Source of the DNA: Stenotrophomonas sp. UBA7346
GTDB lineage: Bacteria; Pseudomonadota; Gammaproteobacteria; Xanthomonadales; Xanthomonadaceae
Length of the DNA: 36,458 bases
Reading direction: 5' to 3'
Assembly: GCA_002471015.1 (NCBI GenBank)
Contig: DKPB01000014.1
Coordinates: forward strand, 1 to 36,458
Shown: positions 31,730-36,458 of the stretch, piece by piece
How positions within the stretch are numbered: the stretch's first letter is position 1
Layout of the letters: each line of letters starts with the position of its first letter
Position numbers and translations under genes: made by a program
The notes under the pieces: model-generated
Seen by the model: only the letters and a program-made list of their open reading frames with translations
Told to the model about the DNA's origin: nothing
The model's database searches: none

Positions 31730-32836
31730 TCAGGCCGAGGCGCTGATCGAGCTGCGCAGGCCCTTGTCGGCCGCATGGCGCTCCAGCGCCAGTTCGATCA
31801 GGCGCGTGATCAGTGCGGTATAGCCCAGCCCGCTGGCGCCCCACAGCTTGGGATACATGCTGATCTTGGTGAAGCCGGGCAGGGTGTTGATCTCGTTGAT
31901 CACCACCTCCCCTGCCGGCGTCAGGAAGACATCGACGCGGGCCATGCCTGCGCATTCCAACGCCTGATACGCGCGTACGGCGATATCGCGGATACGTTCC
32001 TGGGCGTCAGCCGGGATGTTGGCGGGGATTACCGTTTCAGCACCGTTGGCACTGATGTACTTGGTGTCATAGGCGTAGAAGTCATCGTGTACCACCACTT
32101 CGCCACAAACGCTGGCTTCCGGGTGGTCATTGCCCAGAACGGCGCACTCGATCTCGCGGCCAACGATTGCGGACTCGACCAGCACCTTGTGGTCGAAGGA
32201 CAAGGCCAGCGCCATCGCGGTGGCAAACTCCTCAGCGTTACGCACCTTGCTCACGCCCACCGACGAACCCTGATTGGCCGGCTTGACGAACAACGGGGTG
32301 CCCAGCTGTGAAGCCAGGGCCGCGTAGTCGGCTTTTGCGGCTGTGCTGCGGTTGAAGCAGGCAAATGGCGCAACAGCCAAGCCGGCGTCGCGGAGCAACC
32401 GCTTGGTCACATCCTTGTCCATTGCGGCGGAAGAGCCGAGCACGCCGGAACCCACGAACGGCAGGTTGGCCATGCGCAACAGACCCTGCAGAGAGCCATC
32501 CTCGCCCAGGGTGCCGTGCACGATGGGGAAGACCACGTCAATCTGTTGCAGCGCCGAGGCGGGGTCGCTTGGCACCAGCTGCGCCTGCTCACGGCCCGGT
32601 AGTACTGCCACAACGTTGCCAGAGCGATTGAGCGCAATGCGCGCAGGGTCGTTCGCATTGAGCAGGAACTGCTGGGGGTCGCTGACGTGCCAGTGGCCCT
32701 GCTTGTCGATGCCAATCAGGCTTACGTCGAACTTGTCCTTGTCCAGTGCATCGAGGATGTTCTTCGCCGACTGCAGCGAGACCTCGTGCTCGGCCGAACG
32801 ACCGCCGAAGATGATGCCAACCCGGGTCTTGCCCAT
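31730..32836 (-). CDS. ddlA: D-alanine--D-alanine ligase A
   Basis: The 368-residue ATP-grasp ligase makes the D-Ala-D-Ala dipeptide for peptidoglycan in the cytosol. Blocks: GIIFGGRSAEHEVSLQSAKN (N-terminal D-Ala site with Glu), VFPIVHGTLGEDGSLQGLLR, PFVGSGVLGSSAAMDKDVTK, PLFVKPANQGSSVGVSKV (ATP loop) and VINEINTLPGFTKISMYPKL (metal-binding Glu and Asn). Length and insert pattern point to the DdlA rather than the shorter DdlB type, which usually sits in the division cluster. ATG 32836 (MGKTRVG) has AGGAG upstream. A longer frame to 32890 is not supported. It is monocistronic. Confidence 0.95.
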   Translation of the reverse strand: MGKTRVGIIFGGRSAEHEVSLQSAKNILDALDKDKFDVSLIGIDKQGHWHVSDPQQFLLNANDPARIALNRSGNVVAVLPGREQAQLVPSDPASALQQIDVVFPIVHGTLGEDGSLQGLLRMANLPFVGSGVLGSSAAMDKDVTKRLLRDAGLAVAPFACFNRSTAAKADYAALASQLGTPLFVKPANQGSSVGVSKVRNAEEFATAMALALSFDHKVLVESAIVGREIECAVLGNDHPEASVCGEVVVHDDFYAYDTKYISANGAETVIPANIPADAQERIRDIAVRAYQALECAGMARVDVFLTPAGEVVINEINTLPGFTKISMYPKLWGASGLGYTALITRLIELALERHAADKGLRSSISASA

Positions 32837-32979
32837 TGCCTGTGTGCTCCTGCCGCTGTGTTTGGTGGTGTCTGCATAGCATGAACGCAAACGCCGGGAT
32901 TGGGGATGCGGGATTGGGGATTTGTTTATCGCGGCGCGGCTGACATGAACAAACCCTGTGCGGACGATGCATCAGAGCC

Positions 32980-33078
32980 CGTAGCCCGGGTAAGCGCAGC
33001 GCACCCGGGAGCAAGCCTGCACCGGCTTCCCACGCGTCGGCCAACGGCCCCGGGTGCGCTGCGCTTACCCGGGCTACG
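32980..33078. repeat. Perfect inverted repeat, 30-bp arms
   Basis: The arm CGTAGCCCGGGTAAGCGCAG... (32980-33009) is the exact complement of 33049-33078, with a 39-bp loop. It starts with GTAG like the SMAG repeats but has a different core, and it forms a very stable hairpin between ddlA and ubiJ. Confidence 0.9.
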
Positions 33079-33132
33079 TCGCGGGGGCATCGCAACATCA
33101 TGCCTGGCAGGCTCCCGATCCCGCCCCTCCGG

Positions 33133-33138
33133 TAGAAT
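33133..33138 (+). promoter_or_regulatory. Possible -10 box of ubiJ
   Basis: TAGAAT ends six bases before ATG 33145. If used, the transcript would begin at about the start codon, which would mean leaderless translation or use of the later ATG at 33166. Confidence 0.3.
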
Positions 33139-33144
33139 GCCCGC

Positions 33145-33795
33145 ATGCCTGCATCCCCCCTCAAAATGATCAAGCCGCTGGCTGGCCGTGCGCTGGAAGT
33201 GGCCTTGAACCGCGCGCTGGCGCTGGACCCGGATACCCGCACCGCACTGGCCTCGCTGGACGGCCAACGCATCGCCCTGACCCTGGAGTCGCCGTCGCTG
33301 GCGATGCAGATCGGCGTTGCCGGTGAGCGCCTGACCGTGGGCCCGGTCGATCCGGCGCTGGAGCCCGACCTGGCCGTGCGCAGCACGCTGGGCGGCGTGC
33401 TGGCGCAGCTGCCGTTCCTCGCCAACGCACGCCGCGGCAACAGCGCGCCGGCCGGCCGGGTCAAGGTCTCCGGCGATGCCGAGCTGGCGCGCCGCCTGCA
33501 GCAGCTGGCCAGCCGTTTTGATCCGGATTGGCAGCAACCCTTTGTCAAAGCCTTTGGCGAGATCCTCGGCGTGCAGATCGCGCAGACCTTGCGTGCGGCG
33601 CTGTTGCAGGCCAGGCGCAGTGCCAAGGATCTGGCCGAGACCGCCGCTGAATACGTAACCGAGGAGTCGCGAGATGTCGTTGCCCGTGCCGAACTGGACG
33701 CCTTCCATGATGATGTGGACGTGATCCGCGATGACGTCGAACGCATGGCCGCGCGCATCGCGCGCCTGCGTCAGCGCGCCGGAGGTGCCGCATGA
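33145..33795 (+). CDS. ubiJ: UbiJ, ubiquinone biosynthesis accessory factor (SCP2 domain)
   Basis: The 216-residue protein binds lipid intermediates and helps assemble the ubiquinone-modifying complex. The SCP2 sterol-carrier domain covers about residues 15-115 (LDGQRIALTLESPSLAMQIG ... GRVKVSGDAELARRLQQLAS), and the tail is helical with coiled-coil character (DVDVIRDDVERMAARIARLR). It directly precedes and overlaps ubiB by ATGA, which is the known ubiE-ubiJ-ubiB order apart from ubiE, not present here. ATG 33145 is taken; ATG 33166 is an alternative since there is no good ribosome site. Confidence 0.92.
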   Translation: MPASPLKMIKPLAGRALEVALNRALALDPDTRTALASLDGQRIALTLESPSLAMQIGVAGERLTVGPVDPALEPDLAVRSTLGGVLAQLPFLANARRGNSAPAGRVKVSGDAELARRLQQLASRFDPDWQQPFVKAFGEILGVQIAQTLRAALLQARRSAKDLAETAAEYVTEESRDVVARAELDAFHDDVDVIRDDVERMAARIARLRQRAGGAA

Positions 33796-35459
33796 AGGCG
33801 ACCCGCGCCATGTTCCGCGCCAGCCGCATCGGCCGGGTGATCCTGCGCTATCGCCTGGATGACCTGCTCGATGGCACCCCGGTCGAGCGCTGGTTGCGCC
33901 TGGCCAAGCCCTTCGTGCCGCGCGCCAGTGCCGATATCGCCTCGCAGTCGCGGGGTGCGCGCCTGCGCCTGGCGCTGCAGGAGCTGGGGCCGATCTTCGT
34001 CAAGTTCGGGCAGATCCTGTCCACCCGCCGCGATCTGGTGCCGCCGGATGTGGCCGTTGAACTGACCCTCCTGCAGGACCGGGTCAAGCCGTTCGACGGC
34101 GAGCGCGCGCTGCAGATCGTGGAGCAGGCGCTGGGCCTGCCGATCACCGAGGCCTTTGCCAGCTTCGATACCACGCCGCTGGCTTCGGCCTCGATTGCGC
34201 AGGTGCATGCCGCCACGCTGGGCGGTGGCCGCCAGGTGGTGGTCAAGGTGCTGCGCCCGGATATCGAAAAGCAGATTGCCGGTGATATCGCCCTGCTCAA
34301 GTCGCTGGCCGCGCTGGTCGAGCGCACCCACCCGCGCGCCGACAAGATCCGTCCGCGCGAAGTGGTGGCCGAGATCGAAACCACGCTGGCTGCCGAGTTG
34401 GACCTGCAGCGCGAAGGTGCCAACGCCAGTGTGCTGCGCCGGTTCTGGGAGAACTCGGACGACCTGTACGTGCCGGAAGTGATCTGGAGCCACACCGCCG
34501 AGCGCGCGCTGACCCTGGAACGGGTCTGGGGCATTCCCTCCGACGACATCGTCGCGCTGGACAAGGCCGGCATCGACCGCAAGGCGCTGGCCGCCAAGGG
34601 CGTGCGCGTGTTCTACACGCAGGTGTTCCGCGACAACTTCTTCCATGCCGATGCGCATGCCGGCAACATCTGGGTCGACATCGATCCGGCGCGCCGCGAC
34701 AACCCGCGCTTCATCGCGCTGGACTTCGGCATCATGGGCCAGCTCTCGGAAGAGGATCAGTTCTACCTGGCCGAGAACTTCATGGCCATCTTCAACCGTG
34801 ATTACCGCCGCATCGCCGAGCTGCACCTGCAGGCGCAGTGGATGCCGAACACGGTGCGCATCGACGAATTGGAGGCCGCGGTGCGCGCGGTGTGTGAACC
34901 GTACTTCACCCGCCCGCTGTCGCAGATCTCGCTGGCCGAAGTGTTGATGAAGCTGTTCCGCACCGCCCAGCGCTACCAGCTGACCCTGCAGCCGCAGCTG
35001 ATCCTGCTGCAGAAGACGCTGTTGAACATCGAAGGCGTGGGCCGCCAGCTCGACCCGCAGCTGGATATCTGGGAAGTGGCCAAGCCGGTGCTGGAACGCA
35101 TCCTGCGCGAGCGCTACAGCCCGCGTCGCGCGTTGAAGGAGCTGCGCAAGCGCCTGCCGGAGATCATGACCCAGGCCCCGGACATGCCGGCCCTGCTGCA
35201 CAGCTGGCTGCGCCAGCAGGTGGAAGGCAAGCATGAGCTGGCAATGCGCTCGCAGGACATCGTCAACCTGGAAGGCACGCTGCAGCGCATGCAGCGGCGC
35301 GTGGTTACCGCAGTGGCCGGTGCCGGCCTGATGGTGGTGTCGGCGTTGTTGTATGGCCTGCATGCCGGCGGCCCGCAGTTGGCGTCCATCCCGGTGTGGT
35401 CGTGGGTGAGCGGCGTGGTCGGTGCGGTTGCCGTGGCGTCGGCGTGGTTGCGTCGATGA
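33792..35459 (+). CDS. ubiB: UbiB, ubiquinone biosynthesis kinase-like ATPase
   Basis: The 555-residue membrane-anchored atypical kinase supports ubiquinone synthesis. Family signatures: KxGQ (KFGQ, 71-74, followed by ILSTRRDLVPPDV), the Ala-rich loop ASASIAQVHA (131-140) replacing the Gly-rich loop, Lys152 (VVVKVLRPDIEKQI), HADAHAGN (285-292) and the DFG metal motif (311-313, ALDFGIMGQL). Two C-terminal membrane helices follow (about 504-523 and 533-551). Start overlaps the ubiJ stop (ATGA), and its own stop overlaps the truC start, so the three genes are translationally coupled. Confidence 0.96.
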   Translation: MKATRAMFRASRIGRVILRYRLDDLLDGTPVERWLRLAKPFVPRASADIASQSRGARLRLALQELGPIFVKFGQILSTRRDLVPPDVAVELTLLQDRVKPFDGERALQIVEQALGLPITEAFASFDTTPLASASIAQVHAATLGGGRQVVVKVLRPDIEKQIAGDIALLKSLAALVERTHPRADKIRPREVVAEIETTLAAELDLQREGANASVLRRFWENSDDLYVPEVIWSHTAERALTLERVWGIPSDDIVALDKAGIDRKALAAKGVRVFYTQVFRDNFFHADAHAGNIWVDIDPARRDNPRFIALDFGIMGQLSEEDQFYLAENFMAIFNRDYRRIAELHLQAQWMPNTVRIDELEAAVRAVCEPYFTRPLSQISLAEVLMKLFRTAQRYQLTLQPQLILLQKTLLNIEGVGRQLDPQLDIWEVAKPVLERILRERYSPRRALKELRKRLPEIMTQAPDMPALLHSWLRQQVEGKHELAMRSQDIVNLEGTLQRMQRRVVTAVAGAGLMVVSALLYGLHAGGPQLASIPVWSWVSGVVGAVAVASAWLRR

Positions 35460-36199
35460 ATGATGTTGTCGATGAAGCCGTGGAAGCGCCGGTTGTCTTT
35501 GAGCCGCTGCCGCTGCTGTACGAAGACCCGTGGTTGGCGGTGGTCAACAAGCCGGCCGGGCTGATGGTCCATGACAGCAAGCTGGCGCGCGGCGAGGATG
35601 ACTTCCTCGCCGACCGCTTGCGCGAGCAGCTGGGCAAGCCGATCTTCCTCGTCCATCGCCTGGACCGCGCCACCAGCGGCTGCCTGTTGCTGGCCTTCGA
35701 CCGCGAAAGCGCCAGCACGCTCGGCAAGACGCTGATGGACGGCGAGGTGGAGAAAGATTACCTGGCGGTGTGCCGTGGCTGGCCGGCGGAGGATGCGTTC
35801 ACTGTCGATCACGACCTGGACGGCGGCCCCGGCAAGCCGGTCAAGAAGCAGGCCATCACCCATTTCCAGAAGTTGCTGGTCGGCGAGTTGCCGATCCCGT
35901 CGGCGGGCTTTCCGACCTCACGTTATGCCTTGCTGCGTTGCCAGCCGCAGACCGGGCGCTTCCGGCAGATCCGCCGGCATCTGAAGCACATGTTCCATCA
36001 CATGATTGGCGACACCAGCCACGGTGACGGCCGGCATAACCGCAGCTTCCGAATGCAGGGTGTGCACCGCATGCTGCTGCACGCCGAGCGCCTGGCCTTC
36101 CCGCACCCGCAGGACGGCCGCCGCATTGAAGTACGTGCCCCACTGGACCGCGAGTTCCAGAAAGCGCTGGACCTGTTCAACTGGCAGCTGCCGGGCTGA
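35456..36199 (+). CDS. truC: TruC, tRNA pseudouridine(65) synthase (RluA family)
   Basis: The 247-residue RluA-family enzyme converts U65 of certain tRNAs to pseudouridine. The catalytic Asp70 is in VHRLDRATSG; LLYEDPWLAVVNKPAGLMVH (21-40) and PQTGRFRQIRRHLKHMFHHM are characteristic, the latter (RRHLKH..HHMIGD) being typical of TruC rather than RluA, RluC or RluD, and there is no S4 domain. ATG 35456 overlaps the ubiB stop (ATGA). It has no role in ubiquinone; coupling to ubiB may be by chance. It is followed by SMAG repeats that may serve as transcript ends. Confidence 0.9.
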   Translation: MNDVVDEAVEAPVVFEPLPLLYEDPWLAVVNKPAGLMVHDSKLARGEDDFLADRLREQLGKPIFLVHRLDRATSGCLLLAFDRESASTLGKTLMDGEVEKDYLAVCRGWPAEDAFTVDHDLDGGPGKPVKKQAITHFQKLLVGELPIPSAGFPTSRYALLRCQPQTGRFRQIRRHLKHMFHHMIGDTSHGDGRHNRSFRMQGVHRMLLHAERLAFPHPQDGRRIEVRAPLDREFQKALDLFNWQLPG

Positions 36200-36201
36200 A
36201 G

Positions 36202-36269
36202 GTAGTGCCGAGCCATGCTCGGCAGGGGCGTTACCGGTAAACCTTCTGCCGAGCATGGCTCGGCACTAC
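36202..36269. repeat. SMAG-type inverted repeat pair after truC
   Basis: GTAGTGCCGAGCCATGCTCG begins at 36202 and its inverse ends with CTAC at 36269. It has the same form as the pair at 15857-15925. Confidence 0.85.
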
Positions 36270-36458
36270 CGCTGTTGCTCCCTCCCTTTCGCGCAGCGAA
36301 GGGGAGGGCTGGGGAGGGGTGAGCCTTTCGCTGGGAAAGCCCCCTGCGAGCATGGCTCGGCACTACCGCTATTGCTCCCTCCCTTTCGCGCGGCGAAGGG
36401 GAGGGCCGGGGAGGGGTGAGCCTTTCGCTGGGAAAGCCCCCTGCCGAGCATGGCTCGG
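36266..36458. repeat. Tandem repeat, about 97-bp unit, SMAG half plus hairpin/G-rich element
   Basis: Each unit has CTACCGCT, a hairpin/G-rich element (36279-36321; 36375-36420), GAGCCTTTCGCTGGGAAAGC and a SMAG half (GAGCATGGCTCGG). Two units differ at only a few bases; the second is cut by the window end. No gene. Confidence 0.85.

Larger units (their letters stand above)
32837..33144. other. Gap between ddlA and ubiJ
   Basis: The 308-bp gap holds the ddlA promoter side (no clear boxes), the strong inverted repeat at 32980-33078 and, close to ubiJ, TAGAAT (33133-33138). No coding frame is supported. Confidence 0.6.

Noticed and set aside
33771..35363. A 530-residue minus-strand frame antisense to ubiB
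   Set aside because: Antisense shadow of ubiB; no domain and overlaps a well-supported gene completely.

Overview
The window is GC-rich chromosomal DNA from a member of the Xanthomonadaceae, most likely Stenotrophomonas. Three things point there: many intergenic GTAG...CTAC hairpins of the SMAG type (core GTAGTGCCGAGCCATGCTC) known from S. maltophilia; an oleA-oleB-oleC-oleD set like that of Xanthomonas and Stenotrophomonas; and typical housekeeping genes (trmL, ddlA, ubiJ-ubiB, truC). No rRNA, tRNA or CRISPR array was seen.

Region 1 (1-2476) is the edge of an integron cassette array with at least two minus-strand cassettes: a small unknown protein and a TPR protein. The attC site between them is split by an IS3-family element (490-1704) sitting exactly in the loop of the attC hairpin. 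No integron integrase lies at the right side, where one would be expected.

Region 2 (2477-15806) looks like a catabolic island. A LysR regulator is divergent from a TcuA/KstD-like flavoprotein and a 63-residue small protein. A CoA-hydrolase/transferase plus GntR pair is divergent from a tightly overlapping six-gene operon: two MmgE/PrpD proteins, a PaaK-like acyl-CoA ligase, an amidase, a type III CoA-transferase and an MHS-type MFS importer. The logic is import, amide hydrolysis, CoA activation or transfer, and dehydration/isomerisation of an organic acid. The substrate cannot be read from the sequence. This is the best candidate for an undescribed system.

Region 3 (15807-23876) holds trmL, a small exported protein with three VRP repeats, two tandem full-length M16 zinc peptidases (a duplication that includes the 5' leader) and a DUF4156 lipoprotein.

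Region 4 (23987-31398) is the long-chain olefin pathway: oleA (thiolase-like condensation), oleB (beta-lactone decarboxylase), oleC (beta-lactone synthetase) and oleD (2-alkyl-3-ketoacid reductase). A phospholipase-D-like protein, a YkgJ cysteine-cluster protein on the other strand and a DUF559 nuclease-like gene are interspersed.

Region 5 (31501-36199) contains a DUF1328 membrane peptide, ddlA (minus) and a ubiJ-ubiB-truC operon joined by start/stop overlaps.

The intergenic gaps are filled with SMAG hairpins and with a second repeat type: a CCCTCC...GGAGGG hairpin whose 3' side runs into GGGGAGGGCTGGGGAGGGG, a sequence with G-quadruplex potential. Most gaps over 300 bases are made of these repeats.
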